DNA from: Rhizobiaceae bacterium
Lineage (GTDB): Bacteria; Pseudomonadota; Alphaproteobacteria; Rhizobiales; Rhizobiaceae
Direction: 5' to 3'
DNA length: 9,237 nucleotides
Assembly: GCA_028865845.1 (NCBI GenBank)
Contig: JAGWJK010000110.1
Location: 1-9,237, forward strand
Positions 1 to 6,611 of the stretch are shown in pieces. Each line of letters begins with the position of its first letter. Position 1 is the first letter of the stretch. Both the position numbers and the translations under genes were made by a program. The notes beneath the pieces are model-generated. The model saw nothing but the letters and a program-made list of their open reading frames with translations, was not told where the DNA came from and did not search any database.

Positions 1-2
1 TG

Positions 3-728
3 ATGGCTCTGGACCAGCCTCAGCGCGAACATGTTCTGGTCGTCGACGATGATCCCCGCATCCGCCAGATGTTGACGCGCTACTTCGAGGACGAGGGATA
101 TCTGGTGACCAGCGCCGGCAGCGGCGTGGAGATGCGGACCCGCCTCAAGCAGGATCGTTTCGATATTATCCTGCTGGATCTGATCCTGCCGGGCGGCGAG
201 GACGGGTTGACGCTGGCGCGGGAAATTCGCGCCCAGTCCGATGTTCCCATCATGATGCTGACCGGCCGCGACGATGTCGTCGACCGCATCATCGGCCTGG
301 AGATGGGCGCCGACGACTACATCGCCAAACCCTTTCATCTGCGCGAGGTGCATGCGCGGATGAAGTCGATCCTGAGACGCCATAAGGTCGTGCCAAGGAC
401 GCCGGAAGCATCGCAGGACGATATCGCCCACTTCGACGGCTGGCAGCTCAATTTCGATCGCCGGCAACTTCTCGCCGCCGATGGCAGCGAGGTGGAGCTG
501 ACGACAGGTGAATTCGACATGTTGGCGGTCTTCGTCCGCCATGCCGGCCGCGTTCTCGGGCGCGAGGTGCTGATGGATCTCACGCGTGGCCGCAATCTCG
601 AAGCGTTCGACCGGACGATCGACGCGCAGATCGCCCGGTTGCGCAAGAAGATCGAGAAAGATCCCAAGCATCCGAAACTGATCAAATCGATCCGCGGCGT
701 CGGCTACGTCTTCACGAGCCGCACCTGA
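3..728 (+). CDS. OmpR/TorR-like two-component response regulator
   Basis: The 241-residue product has the full architecture of an OmpR-family DNA-binding response regulator. The receiver domain spans about residues 10-125. Its acidic pocket is D15-D17 (VVDDDP), the predicted phospho-acceptor is D59 (IILLDL), the switch Thr is T87 (MMLTGR) and the invariant Lys is K109 (IAKPF). A winged-helix output domain covers about 143-238 and ends in the typical RGVGYVF. The phrase GLEMGADDYIAKP and the C-terminal domain resemble the TorR/ArcA branch. The ATG lies in TGATG at the very edge, so an upstream gene could end at 1-3 and overlap it; a partner histidine kinase may sit there, but it is not visible. 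The ribosome-binding site is outside the window. The gene is convergent with the stress protein on the other strand. Family assignment is firm; signal and targets are unknown. Confidence 0.95.
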   Translation: MALDQPQREHVLVVDDDPRIRQMLTRYFEDEGYLVTSAGSGVEMRTRLKQDRFDIILLDLILPGGEDGLTLAREIRAQSDVPIMMLTGRDDVVDRIIGLEMGADDYIAKPFHLREVHARMKSILRRHKVVPRTPEASQDDIAHFDGWQLNFDRRQLLAADGSEVELTTGEFDMLAVFVRHAGRVLGREVLMDLTRGRNLEAFDRTIDAQIARLRKKIEKDPKHPKLIKSIRGVGYVFTSRT

Positions 729-745
729 CCGCGAGAGAACGATGA

Positions 746-770
746 GAGAGCTACAGGCGATCGCCCTCTC
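746..770. terminator. Possible bidirectional terminator between convergent genes
   Basis: GAGAG (746-750) and CTCTC (766-770) are complementary and enclose the perfect palindrome GGCGATCGCC (756-765). The element sits in the 60-bp gap between the convergent response regulator and stress-protein genes, where a shared terminator would be expected. No run of T follows on either strand and the outer stem is only 5 bp, so this is a weak prediction. Confidence 0.3.
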
Positions 771-788
771 CTAGCGCGCGATATACGC

Positions 789-1625
789 TCACCGCGCCAT
801 GAACACCGGCGCCGTCGCATCTTCGATCATGGAATGCGTGACGCCGCCGAAGATGCGTTCGCGCATGCGAGAATGGCCGTAGCCGCCCATGACGATCAGG
901 TCCGCATCGATGTCGAGCGCATGCTGGCGTAAGACGTCGCTGATCTCGCGTCCGCCGCTGGAAAGCACGTCGACCGAAACCTTGATGCCCTGGCGTGCCA
1001 GATAAGTGGCGACATCGGCGCCGGGCTCTTCGCCCTGCGTGCCGGATCGCGCCTCCGGATCGACCATTACGACGCTGACGCGCTCGGCGCGAACCAGCAT
1101 GTCCATCGCATGCTTGACTGCGCGGCCGGCTTCGTTTCTCGAATCCCAGGCGACGAGCACGCGTTGCGGCGCAAGAGTTGCCGGCCGATGCTTCGGCAAC
1201 AGCAGAACAGGCGTGGGAGATTGAAACAAGGCGCCATCGATTGCGAGCGTGCGCATATCGCTGTCGGCAAGCATATCACCGCCGATCAGCGTCAGATCGG
1301 CGTATAGCGCGTGCTCGGCGATGATATCGCTCGCCCGAACATATTCGCTGAAAATATCTTGGACATCGTAGGATATCCCGGCGCCCTTCAGTTTTTCCTT
1401 CGCGGCAGCGGCGCGTACGGCAAGCCGCTCCACCTCCCGCTCGCGCTCGTCGAGCCAGATGCCGGTGGAAACTCCATCATAACCGGCATAGGGCGGCACC
1501 GTGCCCAAGCCGACGACCATGACGGTAAGATGGGCCTCGGCTGCCGCGCAGATATCGATCGCCGCCTGCAGGTCGTCGTCATTCTGATCCACCGAGATGA
1601 CGGCAAAAATAGTTTTGAAAGCCAT
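789..1625 (-). CDS. Tandem-domain universal stress protein (UspA family)
   Basis: The predicted 278-residue protein contains two Usp folds, about 1-145 and 153-278. The second domain is the better conserved. It begins RVLVAWDSRNEAGRAV and ends with a nucleotide-binding-type glycine loop at 247-263 (GGYG, nine residues, then GGVT). This is close to the family's G-x2-G-x9-G-(S/T) pattern, but with Gly where Ser/Thr usually follows. The first domain lacks a clear loop and is probably degenerate. I chose the ATG at 1623-1625 because MAFKTIFAVI is a typical Usp start and AGAGGA lies a few bases upstream of it. An in-frame ATG 13 codons earlier has no such support. A perfect FixK/FNR box lies 66 bp upstream, so oxygen-limitation control is likely. 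Usp proteins of this type are generally cytoplasmic stress or energy-state proteins; the exact role here is inferred. Confidence 0.92.
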   Translation of the reverse strand: MAFKTIFAVISVDQNDDDLQAAIDICAAAEAHLTVMVVGLGTVPPYAGYDGVSTGIWLDEREREVERLAVRAAAAKEKLKGAGISYDVQDIFSEYVRASDIIAEHALYADLTLIGGDMLADSDMRTLAIDGALFQSPTPVLLLPKHRPATLAPQRVLVAWDSRNEAGRAVKHAMDMLVRAERVSVVMVDPEARSGTQGEEPGADVATYLARQGIKVSVDVLSSGGREISDVLRQHALDIDADLIVMGGYGHSRMRERIFGGVTHSMIEDATAPVFMAR

Positions 1626-1663
1626 GACCAGATCCTCTGTTGGCTGATGTTGATCTGACCGCA

Positions 1664-1669
1664 AGCCTA
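1664..1669 (-). promoter_or_regulatory. Candidate -10 element of the usp promoter
   Basis: On the - strand this reads TAGGCT, centred 31 bp from the middle of the FixK/FNR-like box at 1691-1704. That is the spacing expected of a class II FNR-type promoter, with the box centred near -41.5. Transcription would start near 1656, giving a leader of about 30 nt. The hexamer is a weak match by itself, so the call rests on its position. Confidence 0.4.
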
Positions 1670-1690
1670 CAGCCGGCAGAAGATCATGCT

Positions 1691-1704
1691 TTGATCCGCA
1701 TCAA
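1691..1704. promoter_or_regulatory. FixK/FnrN (FNR-type) box 1, perfect palindrome
   Basis: The sequence TTGATCCGCATCAA matches the FNR/FixK consensus TTGAT-N4-ATCAA at every defined base. Its centre is 72 bp from the usp start codon, the right distance for class II activation of the leftward gene. In rhizobia such boxes bind Crp/Fnr-family activators FixK or FnrN under low oxygen. The match is directly seen; the identity of the binding protein is inferred. Confidence 0.85.
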
Positions 1705-1742
1705 GAAGCAGAAGGACCGTGTTTCGGACGGTCTTGGCGAGT

Positions 1743-1756
1743 TTGACGCCGATCAA
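1743..1756. promoter_or_regulatory. FixK/FnrN (FNR-type) box 2
   Basis: The sequence TTGACGCCGATCAA fits TTGA-N6-TCAA exactly and departs from the longer TTGAT-N4-ATCAA form at one base. It is centred 52 bp, about five helical turns, from box 1. It stands 90 bp before the CBS-BON gene, which places a class II transcription start near 1791. It is the natural operator for the rightward CBS-BON-ackA-xfp genes, while box 1 serves usp. Confidence 0.8.
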
Positions 1757-1776
1757 TGCCGCGGCCGCAAAAGCCT

Positions 1777-1782
1777 TCAAAT
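1777..1782 (+). promoter_or_regulatory. Candidate -10 element of the CBS-ackA-xfp operon
   Basis: TCAAAT matches TATAAT at four of six positions and is centred 30 bp downstream of the middle of box 2, as in class II FNR-dependent promoters. The implied start near 1790 leaves a leader of about 55 nt before the CBS gene. The call rests mainly on position. Confidence 0.4.
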
Positions 1783-1846
1783 TACGTTCACCAGCATCGG
1801 CCGAAAGCGGCCATGAGCACTGATCTGCTATTTCGAGGAAAACGCC

Positions 1847-2515
1847 ATGCAGGCAAAAGACATCATGACGACGAAGATGGTCACGATCAATCTCGGTGCC
1901 AGCGTTCGCCATGCGATCGACCTCATGATCGACAACGGCGTCAGCGGGCTTCCCGTCGTCGACGATATCGATCGCCTCTGCGGCCTCGTGACCGAAGGCG
2001 ATCTGCTGATCCGCAAGGAAATCAATCCCGACGGCACCAGGCTCGAAGGTACGAGAGCGACACCGCGCGATCTCGAACGCTATATCCAGAGCAAGGGATG
2101 GGGCGTTGCCGACGTCATGTCACGCAATCTGATCACTGCCGACCCGGATGCACCCATCGGCCAGGTGGCCAACGCCATGTTCACCCATCACATCAAGCGC
2201 GTCCCTATCGTTACGCAGGGTCGGCTGGTGGGGCTCATCGGTCGGCGCGACCTGCTGCGGGTGATCGCCAACTCCGCGCGGGACGTCATCGCCTCCGGTG
2301 ATGATGCGATACGGCTGGCGATCACGTCGCGCCTGCGCAGCGATCTCGGCCTCGACAGCGATCATCTGACGATCACGGTTCACAACGCCTACGTTTCGGT
2401 CGCAGGCGACGTCAATTCGGAGCTGGAGCGCAAGGCGATCAAAGTGTTGGTCGAAAGCGTCACAGGCTCGAACGGGTTCGCGGATAAGATGCACGTCACG
2501 TCACACCTGAGTTGA
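1847..2515 (+). CDS. CBS-domain pair plus BON-domain protein
   Basis: The 222-residue protein has two CBS domains, about 4-57 (KDIMTTKMVTI through GLVTEGDLL) and 88-143 (VADVMSRNLIT through GLIGRRDLLRVI). These are followed by a C-terminal BON domain at about 153-218 (AITSRLRSDLGLD through VAGDVNSELERKAI). CBS pairs commonly bind adenine nucleotides, and BON domains are often linked to membrane or ligand interaction. No signal peptide or membrane segment is visible, so it is probably cytoplasmic. The start is supported by GAGGAA at 1835-1840, six bases before the ATG. It is the first gene after FixK/FNR box 2 and precedes ackA by 131 bp, which suggests a role in sensing energy state during oxygen limitation. 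That role is an inference; only the domain content is firm. Confidence 0.92.
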   Translation: MQAKDIMTTKMVTINLGASVRHAIDLMIDNGVSGLPVVDDIDRLCGLVTEGDLLIRKEINPDGTRLEGTRATPRDLERYIQSKGWGVADVMSRNLITADPDAPIGQVANAMFTHHIKRVPIVTQGRLVGLIGRRDLLRVIANSARDVIASGDDAIRLAITSRLRSDLGLDSDHLTITVHNAYVSVAGDVNSELERKAIKVLVESVTGSNGFADKMHVTSHLS

Positions 2516-2526
2516 CGTTTTCGTCC

Positions 2527-2563
2527 GGCGCAACAGATAGCATTCGAACTACCTTCTGTCGCC
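2527..2563 (+). other. Imperfect hairpin between the CBS gene and ackA
   Basis: GGCG (2527-2530) plus ACAGA (2533-2537) pair with TCTGT plus CGCC (2555-2563), leaving a 2-nt bulge; TAG and CTA inside can extend the stem. No T-run follows, so it is not a standard intrinsic terminator. It may affect processing or relative expression of the downstream genes, or be incidental. Confidence 0.3.
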
Positions 2564-2646
2564 GTGATGCATTGCAATCCGACGACGCCCATGCCGCGAT
2601 TTGCGCGCAGGGCGTCCCTTTTGGCCCACCTGACGAGGCTGATGCC

Positions 2647-3834
2647 ATGACGAAGGAAAACCTGCTTCTGACATTCAATGCCGGCTCCTCCACGGTCAAG
2701 ATCGGCCTGTTCGAAACGGACGGGCAGCAAGCGCGGAGGATTGGCAAGGGATTGATCGACTTCCGCCGCCAGCCGCTGACGTTTCATCTGAGCGAGGGGC
2801 CGGCGGTCTTCGATCTGACGCTGAAGACCGACGCTGGCGAGCAATTGCACGCCGTCGTCGATGAAACCTTCGGCATCCTCGGAGACCATTTCAACATGGC
2901 GGGGCTGAGTGCGATCGGCCATCGCGTGGTCCACGGCGGCGACATTTTCACCGGCCCCGCGCTGCTCGATGAAAACAGTATCCGCGATATCGATGCCCTC
3001 ACCGCCCTTGCGCCCCTCCATCAGCCCCAGGCACTTCGCCTCATCCGCGCAGTGCAGCACCTCCGCCCGAAACTTCGGCAGACCGCCTCCTTCGACACCG
3101 CATTCCACGCCACGCAGAGCGATCTCGTTCGCCGGTTTGCGCTGCCGCGGGCGCTGCACGACCAGGGGATCAAACGTTACGGTTTTCACGGACTGTCCTA
3201 TGCCTTCATCGCCGGCGAATTTGCCCGCCGCATGCCCGAGGCGGCCTCGCGAAAAACCGTCGTCGCCCATCTCGGCAGCGGCGCCAGCCTCTGCGCGCTC
3301 GATGCCGGCGAAAGCCGAGATTGCAGCATGGGCTTTTCCACCCTTGAGGGCGTTCCGATGGCAACGCGCTGCGGCGCCATCGATCCCGGCGTACTCCTGC
3401 ATCTGCTGGGGCCGAAGGGGCGGACGCTGAAGAACCTCGAGGACATGCTTTATTACCATTCCGGCCTGCTCGGCGTTTCCGGCATCAGCGCCGATACGCG
3501 CGACCTCCTGAAGGACGACCGCCGGGAAGCGCGCGAGGCGGTCGACCTTTTCTGCCTGCGCATCGCTGGCGAAATCGGGCGGATGGCCTCGACGCTCGGG
3601 GGCCTCGACAACCTGGTCTTCACGGCCGGCATAGGCGAGCATCAGGCGGAAATACGCGCCGAAATCTCCGCGCGCCTCGGCTGGCTCGGCCTGACGATCG
3701 ACGCCGACGCAAATGATCGGAACGCCACCGTGATCAGTGGCGCAAACAGCTCCATCACCGTTCTCGTCATCCCGACCGACGAAGAACAGGTCATCGCCGA
3801 CGAAGCCATGTCGGTCCTGGCGCGGGAGACGTAA
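2647..3834 (+). CDS. ackA: Acetate kinase
   Basis: The 395-residue product catalyses acetyl-phosphate + ADP = acetate + ATP. Family hallmarks are in register with the well-studied Methanosarcina enzyme: the N-terminal NAGSSTVK (N11, S14, S15), GHRVVHGG with R93, H124, FDTAFHAT with catalytic D150, RYGFHG with H181, HLGSGAS with H208, R241 in [16 protein letters not shown], and E380 near the C-terminus. The ATG at 2647 is chosen because [15 protein letters not shown] is the normal beginning and GAGG (2635-2638) lies 8 bases upstream; the frame stays open 45 codons further up but without family similarity. It lies between the CBS-BON gene and xfp, so its acetyl-phosphate probably comes from phosphoketolase. 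One departure is Ser at 211, where many AckA proteins have Asn (HLGNGAS). Confidence 0.97.
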   Translation: MTKENLLLTFNAGSSTVKIGLFETDGQQARRIGKGLIDFRRQPLTFHLSEGPAVFDLTLKTDAGEQLHAVVDETFGILGDHFNMAGLSAIGHRVVHGGDIFTGPALLDENSIRDIDALTALAPLHQPQALRLIRAVQHLRPKLRQTASFDTAFHATQSDLVRRFALPRALHDQGIKRYGFHGLSYAFIAGEFARRMPEAASRKTVVAHLGSGASLCALDAGESRDCSMGFSTLEGVPMATRCGAIDPGVLLHLLGPKGRTLKNLEDMLYYHSGLLGVSGISADTRDLLKDDRREAREAVDLFCLRIAGEIGRMASTLGGLDNLVFTAGIGEHQAEIRAEISARLGWLGLTIDADANDRNATVISGANSSITVLVIPTDEEQVIADEAMSVLARET

Positions 3835-3856
3835 CGCCCGCGCCGCATTCAGCCTC

Positions 3857-3877
3857 ACCACTGGTCATCCCGGTGGT
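3857..3877 (+). other. Hairpin in the ackA-xfp gap
   Basis: ACCACTGG (3857-3864) pairs with CCGGTGGT (3870-3877) across the loop TCATC, giving an 8-bp stem with one G-U wobble. There is no T-run after it. It sits in the 85-bp spacer and could be an RNA processing or stability element that separates ackA and xfp expression. It does not look like an efficient terminator. Confidence 0.4.
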
Positions 3878-3919
3878 CCTCCCACAATCACTCATCGACC
3901 CCAAGGGATAGATAGTCCG

Positions 3920-6334
3920 ATGCAAAAGCATGATCAAAATTCCAGTCACGCCGTGCTCGACGCCGCCGAACTCGATCTCATCAACCGCTACTGGCACGCC
4001 GCGAATTACCTGTCGGTCGGCCAGATCTATCTGCTCGACAACCCTCTGCTGCGCGAACCGCTGAAGGCGGAACACATCAAGCCGCGCCTGCTCGGCCATT
4101 GGGGAACGACACCGGGCCTGAATTTCATCTACGCCCATCTCAATCGTATCATCCGCAATCGGGATCTCGATGTCGTCTACATCTGCGGCCCCGGCCACGG
4201 CGGTCCGGGCATGGTCGCCAATACCTATCTCGAAGGCACCTACAGCGAGATCTATCCTGAGATTGCCGAGACCACCGAGGGTATGCAGCGACTGTTCCGT
4301 CAATTCTCCTTCCCCGGCGGCATTCCGAGCCATGCAGCCCCTGAGACGCCCGGCTCGATCCATGAAGGCGGCGAGCTCGGTTATGCACTGGTGCATGCCT
4401 ACGGCGCGGTCTTCGACAATCCCGATCTTATTGCCGCCTGCGTCGTCGGTGACGGTGAGGCTGAGACCGGCCCACTTGCCGCCAGCTGGCACTCAAACAA
4501 ATTCCTGAACCCGGCCCGTGACGGCGCCGTGCTGCCGATTCTGCACCTGAACGGCTATAAGATCGCCAATCCGACGCTGCTCGGGCGCGCCACCGACGAA
4601 GACCTTCGCCATCTCTTCATCGGCTACGGCTACGAACCCTTCTTCGTCGAAGGCGAGGATCCGCAGCGCATGCACCAGGCCATGGCGGCAACCTTCGAAG
4701 AGGTTTTCGATCGCATCCGCGCCATCCAGGCCGAAGCCCGTACCGGCGCACCCGGCAATTTTTGCCCGCGCTGGCCGATGATCGTTTTTAGAAGCCCGAA
4801 GGGCTGGACCGGACCGAAGGAAGTCGATGGCAAGAAGGTCGAGGGCTTCTGGCGTGCGCACCAGGTTCCGGTCTCCAATTGCCGCGACGATGACGGTCAC
4901 CGCAAAATCCTCGAAGACTGGATGCGCAGCTATAATCCGCAGGATCTCTTCGACGAGGACGGCCGGTTGAAGAGCGAATTGCGCGCGCTCGCACCATCAG
5001 GCAAGCGCCGCATGGGCGCCACGCCCTACGCCAATGGCGGTCTTCTGCGCGAAGAACTCATCGTTCCCGATATCCACGACTATGCGGTTGCCATCGTCGA
5101 GCGCGGCAGGGATGTCGCGCAGTCGACCGAAATCCTCGGCCACTATCTGCGCGATATCATGAAACTGAATGCCGACAGCGCCAATTTCCGTGTCTTCGGA
5201 CCCGACGAAACCGAGAGCAATCGTCTCGGCAGCATCTTCGAGGTGACGGATCGCGTCTGGATGGAGGAGATCAAGCCATACGACGTGAGCCTCGCACGCG
5301 ATGGCCGCGTCATGGAAGTTCTCAGCGAACATCTGTGCCAGGGTTGGCTCGAAGGCTATCTGCTGACCGGCCGCCACGGCTTCTTCTCATGCTACGAAGC
5401 CTTCATCCACATCATCGACTCGATGTTCAACCAGCATGCTAAATGGCTGAAGGTTTCGCGCGAGTTGCCGTGGCGCAAGCCGATCTCATCGCTGAACTAT
5501 CTGCTGACATCGCATGTCTGGCGACAGGATCATAACGGCTTCAGCCACCAGGACCCCGGCTTCATCGATCACGTCGCCAACAAGAAGGCAGACACCGTAC
5601 GAATCTACCTGCCGCCGGACGCCAATACCTTGCTTTGGACGGGAGACCATTGCCTGAAGACCTATGACCGCATCAACGTCATCGTCGCCGGCAAGCAGCC
5701 GGAGCTGCAATGGCTAGCGATGGACGAGGCCATCAAGCATTGCGAAGCCGGCATCGGCATATGGGAATGGGCCAGCAACGAGCAAGGTGCGGTTGAACCG
5801 GATGTGGTCATGGCCTGCGCCGGCGACGTTCCGACCATGGAAGCGCTTGCCGCTGTCGATCTGCTGCGCCAGAACATCCCGGAACTATCGATCCGCGTCG
5901 TTAACGTCGTCGACCTCATGGCCCTCCAATCCAAGGACCAGCATCCGCACGGATTGACCGACGAGACGTTCGACAAGCTGTTCACGCCCGATCGCCCTGT
6001 CATCTTCGCCTATCACGGCTATCCCTATCTCATCCATCGTCTCACCTATCGCCGCACCAATCACAGCAACATCCACGTTCGCGGCTTCATCGAGGAAGGC
6101 ATGACCACGACGCCGTTCGACATGACGGTTCTCAATCAGCTCGACCGCTATCATCTCGCCATCGAAGCGATCGAACGCGTGCCTGGCCTCAAGAAGAAAT
6201 CCACTGACGTGATCGAACTTTTCCGCGGCAAGCTCGAAGAACATCGTCGCTATGTCCGCGAACATGGTGAAGACATGCCGGAGATCAGCAATTGGAAATG
6301 GCCTTATGGCCGCGACGGCAAGCGGCTTGGCTGA
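3920..6334 (+). CDS. xfp: Xylulose-5-phosphate/fructose-6-phosphate phosphoketolase
   Basis: The 804-residue protein is a full-length thiamine-diphosphate phosphoketolase. It splits xylulose-5-P (and often fructose-6-P) with phosphate to acetyl-phosphate plus glyceraldehyde-3-P or erythrose-4-P. Signature segments in order are: [11 protein letters not shown] at 59-69 with H60; [14 protein letters not shown] at 90-103; [10 protein letters not shown] at 148-157; the ThDP/Mg loop GDGEAETGP at 177-185 with NGYKIANP at 211-218; H314; DETESNRL at 429-436; WLEGY with E478; and [17 protein letters not shown] from 531 with H543. I chose the ATG at 3920 because MQKHDQN precedes the conserved [20 protein letters not shown] and an AAGGGAT sequence lies upstream. 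The frame is open 61 codons further back, but that stretch overlaps the end of ackA and shows no family similarity. It is the last gene of the operon before the terminator at 6409-6437. Confidence 0.98.
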   Translation: MQKHDQNSSHAVLDAAELDLINRYWHAANYLSVGQIYLLDNPLLREPLKAEHIKPRLLGHWGTTPGLNFIYAHLNRIIRNRDLDVVYICGPGHGGPGMVANTYLEGTYSEIYPEIAETTEGMQRLFRQFSFPGGIPSHAAPETPGSIHEGGELGYALVHAYGAVFDNPDLIAACVVGDGEAETGPLAASWHSNKFLNPARDGAVLPILHLNGYKIANPTLLGRATDEDLRHLFIGYGYEPFFVEGEDPQRMHQAMAATFEEVFDRIRAIQAEARTGAPGNFCPRWPMIVFRSPKGWTGPKEVDGKKVEGFWRAHQVPVSNCRDDDGHRKILEDWMRSYNPQDLFDEDGRLKSELRALAPSGKRRMGATPYANGGLLREELIVPDIHDYAVAIVERGRDVAQSTEILGHYLRDIMKLNADSANFRVFGPDETESNRLGSIFEVTDRVWMEEIKPYDVSLARDGRVMEVLSEHLCQGWLEGYLLTGRHGFFSCYEAFIHIIDSMFNQHAKWLKVSRELPWRKPISSLNYLLTSHVWRQDHNGFSHQDPGFIDHVANKKADTVRIYLPPDANTLLWTGDHCLKTYDRINVIVAGKQPELQWLAMDEAIKHCEAGIGIWEWASNEQGAVEPDVVMACAGDVPTMEALAAVDLLRQNIPELSIRVVNVVDLMALQSKDQHPHGLTDETFDKLFTPDRPVIFAYHGYPYLIHRLTYRRTNHSNIHVRGFIEEGMTTTPFDMTVLNQLDRYHLAIEAIERVPGLKKKSTDVIELFRGKLEEHRRYVREHGEDMPEISNWKWPYGRDGKRLG

Positions 6335-6359
6335 ACAGACCCAATCAGCCTGCTGACTA

Positions 6360-6403
6360 CGCACCTATCACGGAGGTGTGAACCGAGCTCTCCGATATGA
6401 GAG
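6360..6403 (+). other. Structured 3' untranslated region after xfp
   Basis: Two small hairpins precede the terminator. CGCACCT (6360-6366) pairs with AGGTGTG (6374-6380) with one wobble, and CTCTC (6388-6392) pairs with GAGAG (6399-6403). The first hairpin buries GGAGGTG, a strong Shine-Dalgarno-like string that has no convincing gene after it. Confidence 0.35.
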
Positions 6404-6408
6404 AAAGT

Positions 6409-6437
6409 AAGGGGCGGCTATCATGAGCCGCCCCTTT
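6409..6437 (+). terminator. Intrinsic terminator of the CBS-ackA-xfp operon
   Basis: An uninterrupted 11-bp stem, AAGGGGCGGCT (6409-6419) with AGCCGCCCCTT (6426-6436), closes a 6-nt loop (ATCATG) and runs into TTT. It lies 75 bp after the xfp stop codon. GC-rich stem and short loop make this a confident call, though the T-run is short. Confidence 0.85.
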
Positions 6438-6449
6438 CGCGTGGCGAAA
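6435..6449 (+). repeat. Small inverted repeat abutting the terminator
   Basis: TTTCGC (6435-6440) and GCGAAA (6444-6449) are perfectly complementary across GTG. The left arm uses the same T residues that follow the terminator stem, so the two structures compete for those bases. It may be incidental. Confidence 0.4.
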
Positions 6450-6540
6450 ACCTGAAAATCCACTCTCAAAAATGTGGTAAAATCGCCTTTAGTATTAGAA
6501 AAAACACAGCTTTATGGCTCGGGCTAATCCTGATTTTATC

Positions 6541-6575
6541 ATGACATGACACAGCAACGGGTATAATATCCCGTT
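6541..6575 (+). promoter_or_regulatory. Candidate promoter with operator-like inverted repeat, upstream of the LuxR-type gene
   Basis: A perfect TATAAT lies at 6562-6567, 44 bp before the GTG start of the next gene. It sits exactly between the inverted-repeat arms AACGGG (6556-6561) and CCCGTT (6570-6575). ATGACA at 6541-6546 resembles a -35 element, but the 15-bp spacer is short. The surrounding 6450-6575 is clearly AT-rich compared with the genes. A protein bound to the repeat would block the -10, so repression or autoregulation is possible. Confidence 0.55.
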
Positions 6576-6611
6576 ACGAGATGGATCGCCAACATCCTTG
6601 GGGGAGGACCC

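Noticed and set aside
757..764. GCGATCGC octamer, identical to the cyanobacterial HIP1 motif
   Set aside because: A single copy in GC-rich DNA is expected by chance, and nothing else in the window is cyanobacterial.
1626..1664. Upstream ATG start for the universal stress protein (13 extra codons)
   Set aside because: MAFKTIF is the typical family start and has its own AGAGGA site. The extension would also overlap the predicted transcription start near 1656.
1756..2301. A 181-codon + strand frame overlapping the CBS-BON gene
   Set aside because: The Arg/His/Pro-rich translation is typical of an out-of-frame read, and the overlapping frame has clear CBS and BON domains.
2513..2526. TTGACGTTTTCGTC as a third FNR-type box before ackA
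   Set aside because: The right half-site does not match TCAA, and the left half overlaps the stop codon of the CBS gene.
2389..3861. A 490-codon open frame on the - strand opposite ackA
   Set aside because: It is fully antisense to an unambiguous acetate kinase gene, shows no recognisable domain and has low-complexity composition. It is a GC-rich codon-pattern shadow.
3791..4492. A 233-codon - strand open frame overlapping the ackA end and xfp start
   Set aside because: No domain is recognisable and it lies antisense to well-supported genes.
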